DNA of 64,000 bases from Elymus sibiricus (Eukaryota; Streptophyta; Magnoliopsida; Poales; Poaceae): positions 240,454,866-240,518,865 of the forward strand of contig CM077676.1 of assembly GCA_039707655.1 (NCBI GenBank), read 5' to 3'. A model generated the notes under the pieces. That model saw only the letters and a program-made list of their open reading frames with translations. It was not told the origin of the DNA and did not search any database. Shown here in pieces: positions 12,501 through 23,159 of this stretch. Numbering within the stretch: the first letter of the stretch is position 1; the number at the start of each line of letters is the position of its first letter. Both the position numbers and the translations under genes were made by a program.

Positions 12501-13527
12501 TTTATTCAAAGAACTCCCATATTCAAACAACACAGGAGTTCCATTTAGGCATGTAACAAAAGCGATGTTAGTGGGCAAACTCTCCAATATACAGTAACAA
12601 AAGAATTCAGGTACTGGGAATTGCATCCAAAAGGAAAAATATTTGGCCAAATAAGTAACTGCATCTAGCCCTATCCAACAACACATGTATCATATTTCAG
12701 AAGTATGGTCTCGGCTACTGATTGGACAACTACCTCAAACAATATTTCTTTGTCGACGATAATGTATGAAGTTAGTGTAGTTTAATTTCCTTGAGAAAAA
12801 AGTTAGCGTAGTTGATTTCGTTGGCCCAACAAAGCCAGAAGCCTAAAAAGGCATACCTATTCAAGCAGAAGTTGAATGGATCAGGCAAATTGTCCACATA
12901 AGCCACATGCTCCACGCCCCCATCCGGCTCCATCCCAGCATGCTGCAACTCCAGAGAAGCATCGAGCTCGCCGCAGTTGCCCTCGCTGCCCACCGACCGA
13001 GATGCAGAGTCAGTGCAGCTGGCATTCACAAAAGACAACATCTGGCCGTTGGTCACCGTGCTGCTACGGCCGGTGGAACATGACTTTTCGCTCCCCGCAC
13101 TCGTGGCCGACGGTGACGGGCTCGACGGCTGCGCCATATCCCTCCGAGCGGCCGCCTCCTCCTCCAGCCAGCGCTTGAAGCAGTAGTTGCAGACCCTGAT
13201 CCGCTCGATGTCCTCCCGCGCGGCGTCCCCCAGCGAGCGGGGCACAGAGTTGGCCGTGCAACGGGCACAGAACACGCGGCCGCAGTGGCGGCAGTGGTGA
13301 CGCCGATTAAGGATCGTGAACTGGGCATCGCAGTCGTAACACACCCGGCAACTTTGGTCCGGCATCCAGAAGTCTCTGGACAAGTCATGCGGCTGCGCCT
13401 GCGCCTGCGTCACATCGGCAGCAGCAGCAGCCTTCGGCGCAGGCGGCGGCGAGTGCTCTCCCCGCCGCGGCATCCGCGACTTGACTGCTCCCAACAGCTC
13501 AGCGAGGCGCCCCTCCGGTGATCCCAT
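3511..13527 (-). CDS. FAB1: FAB1-type 1-phosphatidylinositol-3-phosphate 5-kinase (PIKfyve homologue)
   Basis: Lipid kinase that converts PI3P to PI(3,5)P2 on endosomal and vacuolar membranes. Eleven exons (5' to 3'): 13527-12857, 11875-11171, 10887-10734, 10618-10274, 10207-9290, 9212-8884, 8815-8692, 8621-8451, 8329-6905, 4910-4647, 3834-3511. All introns are GT/AG and the phases join into 1810 codons including the stop, 1809 residues, close to Arabidopsis FAB1A/B as I recall them. Domains: FYVE zinc finger at about 52-125 ([17 protein letters not shown]); acidic low-complexity linker in exon 2; TCP-1/Cpn60-like domain across exons 3-5; FAB1-specific Cys-rich region around 890-1085 ([21 protein letters not shown]); PIPK domain in exons 9-11 ([27 protein letters not shown]). 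The start is ATG at 13527. The frame is open further to a GTG at 13551, but TGA at 13555-13557 closes it. Introns 9 and 10 contain transposons. No break is seen in the coding sequence. Confidence 0.95.
4154..4388. mobile_element. Stowaway-type MITE in FAB1 intron 10
   Basis: A 235-bp element with terminal inverted repeats. The left end reads CTACCTCCGCCCGGGTTTAT and the right end is close to its reverse complement (ATAAACCCGGACGGAGGGAG). It is flanked by TA dinucleotides at 4152-4153 and 4389-4390, as expected for Tc1/mariner Stowaway insertions. The inverted repeat continues inwards (caaactttgaccat against atggtcaaacttta), so the transcript could fold into a long hairpin. It lies between exons 11 and 10 of FAB1, away from both splice sites. 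Confidence 0.9.
5362..6392 (+). mobile_element. Miniature copia retrotransposon in FAB1 intron 9 (antisense to the gene)
   Basis: A 1031-bp element flanked by the 5-bp duplication CAAAT (5357-5361 and 6393-6397). The LTRs lie at 5362 to about 5494 and at 6253-6392. The 3' LTR runs from TGATAGTTATG to CCTAACA; the 5' copy has lost its last bases, and no PBS follows it. The internal part joins the end of a copia integrase ([13 protein letters not shown] near 5540), the Ser/Pro-rich hinge with an in-frame stop near 5787, and the start of reverse transcriptase ([32 protein letters not shown]). It then runs straight into the 3' LTR. Gag, protease, most of integrase, the RT catalytic core and RNase H are absent. 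Non-autonomous and transcriptionally opposed to FAB1. Confidence 0.88.
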
Positions 13528-13587
13528 CACCCAGGCCTTTACCGCTCCCACCCCTCATGCTCAGCACAGCAGCGACTCAATTCGCAT
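13499..13587 (-). promoter_or_regulatory. Two upstream ORFs in the FAB1 5' leader
   Basis: On the gene strand an ATG at 13587 opens an 8-codon uORF ending with TGA at 13563-13561. A second ATG at 13558 opens a 19-codon uORF in another frame that runs through the FAB1 start codon (13527) and stops with TGA at 13501-13499. Both would be scanned before the main start if transcription begins upstream of 13587. The start site is not visible in the sequence, so translational control is an inference. Confidence 0.55.
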
Positions 13588-14244
13588 GGCCCTCGCCGCT
13601 TCCGAAACCAGGGGCACTCCAACGCCGCACGCCACCGGATCAGAACTCAATCGGCAGCACTCCAAGTCCAAGCTCGGCACGAATTCGGCAGCGCTGGATC
13701 GAGCGGGGCGCAAATGGGAATTGCACAAGGGGCGGGAGGACTGATTTTTTTTATTTGGCTTATATTAAGACAAAGTGAGGATTTCGGATGGGATTAGGAG
13801 GAGGTGACGAGGGTTCCAGACGCGCCACTCGCGCACGGGGCTGGACTTGCTCCAAGGGTGCGGATTCACGGGGCACAAAAGGTAGAAAGGACGGGACTGT
13901 TTGGCTGAGTACATACGCAAAAGTCATACGTACTACGTAGTTTGGTTGCCTGCGTCTCCTTCGGTCAGTCTGAGCAGAAACACATTCACCGATATTTGGT
14001 TGTAAACATCCGCTAACCAAAGGCAAAGAGCTATTTTGTTGCATACAAGATATGTAGCGTGGTAACTTTTTGTTCGAGTGGTGAGGTTACCAGGCCACAC
14101 ACAGTCATAGGCACGGCGTAGCATGTCTTAACTAACAGGTAGATTTGAACAAGCATTACACATTGCATTGAGAACCACTAGCTAATTGCCCGTGCGTTGT
14201 AACGAGAATATACATATTCTAATGGTTCAGCAACAATCCCATAG
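13588..14244 (-). promoter_or_regulatory. FAB1 5' leader and promoter region (approximate)
   Basis: GC-rich DNA directly upstream of FAB1 on the minus strand, changing to AT-richer sequence beyond about 13740. A TATA-like string (TTAATATAAG on the gene strand) lies near 13765 and could position transcription, but this is not certain. The distal part (13900-14244) shows no ORF with recognisable similarity. Confidence 0.35.
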
Positions 14245-15385
14245 ACTCTCAGAATGAAAGGATTTTCTGCAGAGTGGCGCGCAGTGATCCATAGTTTCGT
14301 GGCTGAAGGTAATGTAGCCATTAAAGTCAATGATGACGTTGGCAACTATTTCCAAACGAAAAAAGGATTGCGACACGGTGACTCAATATCGCCCATGCTA
14401 TTCAATATAGTGGCGGATATGTTAGCGGTCATGATCGAGCGTGCCAAGGTTGATGGCCAAATTGATGGGGGTAGTGAATCGTCCCTCTCTATCCTTCAAT
14501 ATTCCGACAATGCGATTCTCTTAATGGATCATGACCTTGAGAAAGCGAGAAATCTGAAATTAATTTGATCAGCATTCGAGCAACTCTCAGGTCTTAAGAT
14601 CAATTTCCATCAAAGTGAATTGTTTTGTTTTGGCGAGGCTCAAGACGAGGCCCATCTGTACGCTGACCTGTTCGGATGCGGGTTGGGACAATTTCCGATC
14701 ACTTATTTGGGGATAGCGATACATTATCGGAAACTCACAAATGCTGAATGGAAACACGTTGAGGAGAGACTACAAAAAATACTAAGTAGTTGGAAAGGTA
14801 AACCGCTATCCCTGGGTGGAAGGTTGGTCCTCATAAATTCAGTACTAAGCAATATGGTACTATATATAATTTCCTTCTTCCAGCTGCCAAAAGGAGTATT
14901 ACATAGATTGGATTACTTCCGATCGACATTCTTTTGGCAAGGAGATAGCGAGAGAAAGAAATATCGGCTGGCTAAATGGAGTGTGGTTTGCCGTCCCAAG
15001 GAACAGGGCGGGATGGGCATTCATGACCTTGAGGTTAAGAATAGGGCCCTCCTCGGCAAATGGTTGTTTAAGTTATTGACGGAAGATGGTGTATGGCAAA
15101 CCCTTCTAAAGAGAAAATATGCGGGTTCAAATGCGGTATCCCAAGTATACTGGAAGCCTGGGGACTCATTTTTGGGCGGGTCTAATGGCAACGAAGAAAT
15201 ATTTCTTCTGCTATGGATCCTTCTCGATTAAGGATGGCTCAGAAATTAGATTCTAGGAGGATAAGTGGCTAGGTAACGCTACACTCCGGGAAGAATATCC
15301 AGCTCTATACAATATTGTGCGTAATGTGATACTATCGCCACAATTTTGGAATCATTTCCGCCAAATGTGACGTTCAGAAGATACT
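14245..15385 (+). pseudogene. Non-LTR retrotransposon (LINE) reverse transcriptase fragment
   Basis: The C-terminal half of a plant LINE reverse transcriptase and the segment after it. It shows KKGLRHGDSISPMLFNIVADM, the catalytic loop at 14500-14511, GLKINFHQSE, FPITYLGIAIHYRKL, WKGKPLSLGGRLVLINSVLS and AKWSVVCRPKEQGGMGIHDL in the normal order. It is broken in several ways. The catalytic motif reads YSDN, so the second aspartate is lost. There is a TGA at 14566-14568, a frameshift near 15168 (the reading moves to a frame with KKYFFCYGSFSIKDGSEI), a TAG near 15254 and a TGA near 15368. The N-terminal endonuclease and the 3' tail are missing. Confidence 0.92.
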
Positions 15386-15710
15386 ATCGTTGAGGTTTTC
15401 GTAAGATTTGATTTGATTTTGACATGGCTAGGGGAATGCAAGGAAAGTTTTGATTTACTTGATATTTTGATAAGATTTGATTTGATTGAGTTACTACATG
15501 GTGTGGTTTTGATGTAATTGATGAGATTGACGGATTCTCAAAAAAGCCCTACACGCAGCCTTTTGGGCATAAATCAAGTTGGAGCTAGTTGCATGTGGAT
15601 TTAGGAAGAAAAACGTAAAAACCAGATGAGAGGGGATTACATTGGAGTTGATGGAAACCCTGGAAGCGATGCGAACTTACCAACTTTCCTTTATAATAAT
15701 AATAATAATA
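15386..15710. other. Short spacer ending in a TAA/ATA microsatellite
   Basis: AT-rich sequence with two similar stretches, AAGATTTGATTTGATT, near 15403 and 15473. It ends in an (ATA)n run at about 15693-15710 that formed the left part of the target of the LARD insertion. No coding sequence is recognised. Confidence 0.5.
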
Positions 15711-18700
15711 TGTGACAGCCCAAGACCGAGACCTCCACTATTTTGTGATATGTTCATGCTTGCATGCTTATATGATATGTGTTTTATTTTATTTTGGCAT
15801 CATGCATCATGCATCATCTCCATCATCTGGTTGTGATTGCTCCCTTTATTTTGTTCATGTGTTTCTACTACTCCTAGTCCCTCCTTGATCCTTTCTTATT
15901 TCTCATGCTCAACTTATTTCAATTCATTGCAACCTTGTGTGCTCTCCAAATCCTTCTCTTCATCCCCATTTCATTTTGCATCTTGATCTTCTCAAAAACC
16001 ATCTCTAGTTCAAAACTCCAACTCTAGCTTCCTTCTTTCATTTATTCAAGTGACATTATTTCTGGTCCAGAAAAATGTTCAATCTTTTCCTATAAATCTT
16101 AGACCATGCCAGTATGCCTCTCCACCAATTTCAGCAATTTTGGATATGTTCTGCACAGATTCAAAAATGGCTCAAGTTTGAATTAAATTCAAACTTGATT
16201 TATTTTTCTGTCTTTAAATAATGCCAGAGCATTTTATTCAAATTGTGCACATTCTCAGCATTCCAAGGATATTTTTTTATCAGCCATCATCCTCACCAAA
16301 CCCTCTGTGAATTTCTCCCTTCATTTCTGTTTGAAGACATAAGTTTAAAGGAAAAGAGAAGAAAGACAGAGGAGAGAGATGGCCCAGCCGCAGCCCAGCA
16401 ACCAGCTAGCCAAGCCAGGCCGTGGACCACCTAGCCCACCAGCGACAGGAGCGTCGTCCTCCTCTGTACGGCAGGGCATCCAGGGGAGCCACGTCGACAA
16501 CCGGTTGATTTGACGGCCGGAGACTGCCCTAGAGCCCTATTTAGCCTCGCCTGCGCCTTGCCCTAGACCTCTTCTTTCCATTCCCTCCTTCTCCTGCCCT
16601 CGCCGCCGCCTCAAGGTAGGTCCAAGCCCACGCCACCATAGCCGTCGCCAATGCCATGGCCGAGGGGAAGCCGAGCTCCTCCCCGGCGTGATTCAACCCC
16701 GCAGCCACCGTCTTCTTCCTCAGGAGGGTCGCAATCATCGTCGTCGTCTTCCTCAACCTCGCATGCAACCAAGGACCCCAGCAAGCTTCCTCCTCGTCGA
16801 TTTCATCCCCTGCTTCCTCTGCTTCACGGACCGAGCTCCATCTCCGACACTCAGCGCATTCCCCTGCCGTCTCCGGCCACCCTCGAACTTGCACGACTCT
16901 AGCAGCACCCCCACAGTGAGCAACCGCACCTCCTCACCTCTTCCCGCCGTCATTTCCATCATCGTAGTCACCGATCCGCGCGAGCTCGGGTCGTTCCCCC
17001 ATGAGCGAGCTCGAGCTCGTGCACCTCGCTGCACACCACTTCTGTCCGCGCCACGCACTCCCTGCAAGTGTCCGCCTTCGTGCTCCCGCGCGACGCGCGA
17101 CGCACGCGCTCATGCACACAGCCAGCGCCTCGCCGTGCCTCGGCCGAGACGAGCTCAAGCTCGTGCTCGAGCAACCCCACACACGCGCGCGCCCCACCGC
17201 AGCCTCCCTCGCCTGTTTCCGCACCCCCGCCGGGACTCTACTGCTGCAGAAACCGCCACCTTTGCTCGCCGCCGTCGTCGTCGGTTGTCGCCGTGCAAAC
17301 ATGGCCAAGCTCAACGTGTTGATAGGTAGCTCAAAAGAGTTTGGGAGTTATCTGTATCGCTAACACTCAGTTAGCCAAGCTGGTTAGTCACGCATGCACA
17401 CATCCTTGGGGTCCTGGGTTCGAAACCCAGCTCGCCCCTTTTGCCTCTGTTTTGTTTTTCTTTTGTCAACACACACACACACACTCAGCCACTTGGGCCT
17501 AATCCTCTTCTGGGCCGCTGCACTGTGATGCTTCGGGCCCGTGCATGTTTTGTTTTTCTGCCGGTGGATTTACTTATGTTGTAGTGCATTGCATAGTTAC
17601 ATTCATGCCATTGTTTTAAAAATGCTAATAGTTAAATAACCATGCTAAAATGGTTTATTTCATAACTAAATAACCGTAGCTCCGAATTAAATAAACTTTA
17701 TATGTAAATGGTCTAGAAAAATGTGTAGATTAACATGGTGCACTTTATTTTGCTATTTAACAACTTTAAAATTGTGTGTAAGGCAGAACAGTACCAAATT
17801 CAAAATTTACATATGGCGATTTTCCGGAATTGTTATTCGTGTTTCCGGCCTCATTTAAACTTGCCTGGATGCGTGGGTTACTTAGGCTTCACCTTTTGCC
17901 ATGTTTAACAACATTTAAAATGGTTGAGTACATAAACGGGAGTGAACTAAATATTTGAACGTGGAGTTTCGTCAATATGTAGTGTTTGCTCGTTGCATCT
18001 TTGCCATGCCATGCCTATTTAAACCGGACATGCATCATACTTGGTTGTGCATTATGCCATGATTATGCTTGTGTGTTTACCATGTTGCTTGTTTCTTTCC
18101 GGTTATGCTTCTTCTCGATAGCCTCGGTTATGTTGCGAAGTGTGAGGATTCGTTCTACTACGTTCCGTTCGACTACTTCATTGACTCGATTTTCTTCCGA
18201 GCGGGATTTCAGGCAAGATGACCATTACCTTGGATATCACTACTATTTTTGCTTGCTAGTTGTCTCGATGCTATCGCTATGTCTCGCGACCTACCACTTG
18301 TCTGTCAGCCTCCCATATGCCATGATACAGCCTCTAACCTCCACTACCTAGCAAACCGTTGTTTGGCTATGTTACCGCTTTGCTCAGCCCCTCTTATAGC
18401 GTTGCTAGTTGCAGGTGAAGTTGCAGGTTGTTCCATGTTGGGACATGGATATCATGGGATATCACAATATCTCTTATTTAATTAATGCATCTATATACTT
18501 AGTTGTGTGTGGAAGGCTTGGCCTTTTGCCTGGTGTTTTGTTCCACTCATGCCGCCCTAGTTTCCGTAATACCGGTGTTATGTTTCTTGATTTGCGTTCC
18601 TTACACGGTTGGGGTTTATGGGCCCCCCTTGACAGTTCGCTTTGAATAAAACGCTTCCAGCAAGGCCCAACATTGGTTTTAACATTTGCCCAACATAATA

Positions 18701-19878
18701 ATACTGATAATAAATTTGACGCATAGGGAGTTACCGCTACCCGAGGATTCTTAATTCCACATAATACAGGAGGGCCAGTGTTGATGGTGCTTGTCCAAAA
18801 CTAGAGCAGCTTGCGGCGCCGCCCGGGGCAACTCGGGAGTTGGTCGCTGTAACCATAGCTCATCCGTCGTGGCCTGAGACGAGATACACGCGGCTACTAT
18901 CAGGGTGTCGGCACGTCGGGAGGTCTTGCTGGATTTGTTTTACCATTGTCGAAATGTCTTGTGCACCGGGATTCCGAGGATACTTCGGGCTATCTCGAGG
19001 TTGATTGGGTTATCTCGAGGTTGAGGTCTTTCCAACGTTGATCGTGAGAGTTTGTGATGGACTAAGTTGGGACACCCCTGCAGGGTTAAATCTTTCGGAG
19101 AGCCGTGCCCGCGGTTATGTGGCGACTTGGAAATTTATAACCTCCGGTTGTAGAGAACTTGAAACAAAACCCAATTAAAATACACCAACCGCGTGCGTAA
19201 CCGTGAGCGTCTCTTTTCGAGGGAGTTTGGGAAGAGAACACGGTGGGGTTATGTTTGTACTCGTAAGTAGGTGTTCAGGATCACTTCTTGATCATTATTA
19301 GTTTGCGACCGTTATGCGTAGTTTACTCTTCTAATTCTTGTACTTGTAAGTTAGCCACCATATAATGCTTAGTGCTTGCTGCAACCTCACCACTTATCCA
19401 TTTCATACCCATTAAACTTTGCTAGTCTTGATACCCATGGTAATGGGATTGCTGAGTCCTCGTGGCTCACAGTTTACTACAACAACAAGTGCAGGTATAG
19501 GTAAAGCGACTATTTGACGTGAGCGTGATGCATGTTTGCTTTTGGAGTTCTTCTTCTGCTTCTTCTTCTTCATCGATCATAGGATGGGTTCCCGGTTGGC
19601 AGCCTGGGATTAGCAGGGTGGATGTCGTTCTTCTTTTTCGTTTGATTTCATCTGTAGTCGGATCCTGCTCTTCTGTATGATGATTGCTATGTATTGATGT
19701 ACTGATGTATTCATGCTGTAGCTTGTGGCGAGTGTAAGCCTTTATCTGGTATTCTCATCTATTCAGTACATGGTATGTTGTAATGATATCCACCTTGCGA
19801 AGCGTCTTCGATATGCGCTTCTATCCTTAGTGGAGCTTTCGAGTTCCTTGAGAATAGGACCGCATATTGGGCATTACA
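15711..19878 (+). repeat. 5' LTR of the LARD element
   Basis: A 4168-bp LTR running from TGTGACAGCCCAAGACCGAG to CATATTGGGCATTACA. It holds a GC-rich segment at about 16380-17330, a tRNA-like element at 17371-17440 and two copies of a 20-bp unit (TATCTCGAGGTTGATTGGGT) near 18991. Compared with the 3' LTR it lacks about 125 bp near 17638. Long open frames in the GC-rich part look compositional rather than coding. Confidence 0.9.
17371..17440 (+). promoter_or_regulatory. tRNA-like sequence with pol III A and B boxes in the 5' LARD LTR
   Basis: TTAGCCAAGCTGGTTAG at 17371-17387 resembles an A box and D-arm. GGTTCGAAACC at 17417-17427 is a textbook B box. The latter sits in a perfect T-arm: CTGGG, a TTCGAAA loop, CCCAG (17414-17430). 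CTCGCCC and T-runs follow. The 5' acceptor half that would pair with CTCGCCC is not present, so this is not an intact tRNA gene. It looks like a SINE- or tRNA-derived pol III promoter captured by the LTR. Confidence 0.55.
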
Positions 19879-22800
19879 AGTTGGTATCAGAGCCTCTACC
19901 GACCACAGGAGCCCCCTTGATTGATCGAACCGTTGACGAGTCTAGAAGAAAACTATTTTGAGTCTAGTTATATATCAGAGAGTAGGAATTCTTTTTAATC
20001 CTTATCCCCTTCGTCGCTCTGGTGAGGAATTGTGACGTAGGTGTTTTGATTCTACTACTCTTCCCACTCAAACTTTTTTTTAGGATCTCGCGGGTATTTT
20101 CAGAATCGTTGCGATATCGGTGTGACAGAATTCTGTTCTTGGTGCCTCCTGACCGTATGGATTGGACCCGGGGAGTTGAGCTCCAACGGGTTCTTGTCAC
20201 ATTCGCTATCGTTTCAGTTCCTGAATACCAGAGGATGCCGACATCGAAAGACTCTTCTATCTTGTTTGTGGTGAGATAAACTCGTCGTCACCCAGTACCG
20301 GGGAGATAGTTCAGGAGTACTTCCACGGCTAGCATAGCGGATGTTTTTTCGAAGGTCTGAGGTAGACGAATTCGCGAAGTTTCTCGGTTGTGCGTTAAGG
20401 GTTGCGGATGCAGTTGCAGCTGATTAGGTTGTTGTTTGCTGAGTATGTTCCTGGACCCGCAACCTGATCGCATAACCAAGAAGTTTCAGGAGTTCTTAGG
20501 TGGGAATTCAAGTAGTTACCTAGGATTATCCTTCTAACAAATGCATGAGGGGTTATGTATTTGTTTCTGGCTTATTCTGGAAGCCAAATCCTTTGTTTTG
20601 TTTTGTTTTGTTTTGGAGTGTGGTATTCGAGTTGCTTCGTTGTCAAGTGTTGATTCCATATCTTTCCTAAGTGGTGTTCTCATATTCCTATGGGAGTGCC
20701 AATCCTTCTTGATCATTGAGATGGTCATGGTAATTCTTTTCAACCGGTGTGCATTTTCTTCAAGTTAATCCGATCCTTTCAACATTTGTAAGATCAATTC
20801 TCAGTTTTCTCAATGGCGTTCGTTTCATTCGTCCCAAGTTGTTTTTATTTTTCCCACCCTCCCACCCTTTTTCTTCGCAGAGTCAGAGATCTCAAATCAA
20901 GTATCCATTTTATTCATGAGAAGTCTCTTCATCCTTTTCCTTCAATGTTCTTATCCGGTGATTCTCATGAAGATCCTCAGGAGCTTCAAGCTCATCATTC
21001 TTCATTATCGTATCTTCTCCGCTGTTATAAATTCAAGCTTTCAGTGTTGATCATATCCTTTTCTTTTGTTCACATATTTTCCCATGTTGGAAATTCTTAC
21101 CCAAGACTATCTTGTTCATTCACCTCTCTCTATTCTTTTCCGGTGCGAAGAAATTATCTCAGAAGATTCGTATTTCATTCAAGATCCGTTCGAGCTATTT
21201 CGAGGTTCTTATTTCTTTCAAGCCATTGATATCAACCGGTGCAATCTCTCTTTCAAACAACCACTTTCAATGGTGTTTTCTTTGAGTGGGCCCTAACCCA
21301 CAGGTCTTTTCCCAGGATCTTACCTGACTCTTCTAATTTCCCGGAGTCATTCTCAAATTCTTTTCAAGTTGACGTAAGGATGAATTTCATCAATCAATTG
21401 CCATCTCCAAGCTCGCTTTTGAATTCTTGTCATCTTTGGCTCAACCTTCTCTCTTTTCATTAATCCGGAGTATCTAAAAAATTCTTGATGGTGGTTCTCA
21501 TCGTCACTCTCAGCTTTGAAGACCGAAGAAGAGTTTCTCTTAAATCCTTGTCCGTTCTCTTGAAGATTCATGGTTCAAGCTTGTTGCTATCCTCTCAAAT
21601 TGTTTTCGGTCATGAGAAATTCTTTTCACACCCACCCGGAGGATTTTAAGAGTCGTTTTCATTTTGATTCTCCGAAGGCCATCATTTCAGAAGATTTATT
21701 AGTTCTCAGCTTTCAGCTCTCATTCTCCAATTCTCCTAAAGTGTTGTTTCTTCATTCTTCTCCAATTCTTCCGGTGCATTGTTCAAGTACCCTCTAGTCA
21801 GCTCGTGATCTCTTCGTTCTCTTGTACCTAAATTCCCTCAAGTATCTTCATTCATTTCTAATTCTTCCTGATGATTCGTTCTCTTTTCTTCATTCATTTT
21901 CAATCCTACCGGTGGTTCGTTGAAGACCTTCCCAAGTTTGCACTATATCTCTCTTCAATCTTTTCAAGAAGAATAAGTGGCATGCCAATCCGTTGCTTGT
22001 CATCAATTTTAGTTGATGAAAGGGTAATCATGATATAATTCTTATTCTTATTCCGTCGAGTTGATGTTATTCCTTCTTCCAGAGTTCCTTCATGGTATCA
22101 AATTCTCGGTCTTAAATGTGCATCTTTTCTTTTTCGGAGTTCCAAGTTTTCTCGGTTATCTCGTCACGAAGCTCCATCTAAATCATCGCAAGGCTTCATC
22201 TTGTTCTTTTCAACCGTCGTTGTTATCATCCTTTTGGTTACCGGAGTTCTTCATGGTGGTTCGTTAAGGATTTAATTCATTCTCGAAGTGTTCTTCAAGA
22301 TTATTGTTGGAGGAGTTCAAGCATTCTCCATCTTGCATTCCAAAGTGCAATCCCTTCTCACTTATCTTCTGAGGTGGTAGTATATCATTCTTGATTCATA
22401 AGCAGTCACGAAGTGAGGTTGTCAAGAATGAGATATTTAAACCCATCATTTTTCTCTTCGTTTAGGAGATCTTATCAGCCCATCAATATCTTCGTTGGAG
22501 TTATCTTGGTATAGATTTCATCTAAAGCCTTCCCTAAGGAATGTTGCTATTATGGTGCTTATCAATGATCCAAGTTTCTCCTTCTCTTTTCGATGAAAGA
22601 GGTTTTCATCTCTTCAAGATCTCAAGCAATCAATTGTTTCCGTAAGTGGTAGGTCTTCACCTCAAAATTTCAGGAGTTTTTTCCATAAGACCATCTGTAA
22701 TAATATCTTTTGTTGTTGATTTTCCAACAACTTCGTTCAACCCTTCTTCGTAAGGATGCTTCCAAATTCAATTGTGGGAGAAGTTGTCATTTTCTTCTCT

Positions 22801-23159
22801 GTTCTTTTCTTTCCAACGATCTAGCTTCTCTTCTTTCGTTTCGGAGGCGTTGTGATGTTCCTCTCTTCGACCCGTTATCTCATTTCGCCAAGATCATGTT
22901 CTTTTCTTGCTTATCCATTTTACCGGAGTGTTATGTCCTCTTTTCAAGTTCTTTTCATCTTATCAAGTTTTTGATTCTCCCTTCAACCGGAGTGCTGCCC
23001 GAATTCGTTCTTGTTCTTTGTGCCATCCGTTGTCTTGTGCAATTTTCAAGGTTCGTTGGTTTCGCTCGTTTGTCATAGAAGCAACTTAGTTTTACCTCTT
23101 TCTCTTCCTCTTCTCATTCTAAGATCTCGGGGCGAGATCTCTTGTAAGTGGGGGAGTGT
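19879..23159 (+). other. Non-coding internal domain of the LARD element
   Basis: A PBS, TGGTATCAGAGC (19882-19893, initiator tRNA-Met type), begins three bases after the 5' LTR. The rest is strongly pyrimidine-rich on the + strand (TTCTTC, TCTTCAAG motifs). CCGGTG or CCGGAG hexamers recur near 20743, 20956, 21140, 21237, 21770, 21910, 22239, 22921 and 22988. A polypurine tract (GTAAGTGGGGGAGTGT, 23144-23159) abuts the 3' LTR. No gag, protease, RT or integrase similarity is visible in any frame. The open frames present follow from the low purine content. Confidence 0.8.

Noticed and set aside
13528..13551. N-terminal extension of FAB1 to 13551
   Set aside because: The codon at 13551 is GTG, not ATG, and a stop lies just upstream at 13555-13557. 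The first in-frame ATG is at 13527.
13933..14124. Small ORFs upstream of FAB1
   Set aside because: Short, without similarity or supporting context.
14180..14210. TTGCCCGTGCGTTGTAACG as a transposon end
   Set aside because: The word is common in grass repeats, but I cannot find a partner end or a target duplication here.
16688..17329. Long Pro/Arg/Ser open frames in the GC-rich part of the LARD LTRs (also 24137-24820)
   Set aside because: Open in several frames at once, low-complexity composition and no domain. The two LTR copies differ in frame and end. Explained by GC content.
17371..17440. A functional tRNA gene
   Set aside because: T-arm and boxes are good, but there is no 5' acceptor strand to pair with CTCGCCC and no clear anticodon arm.
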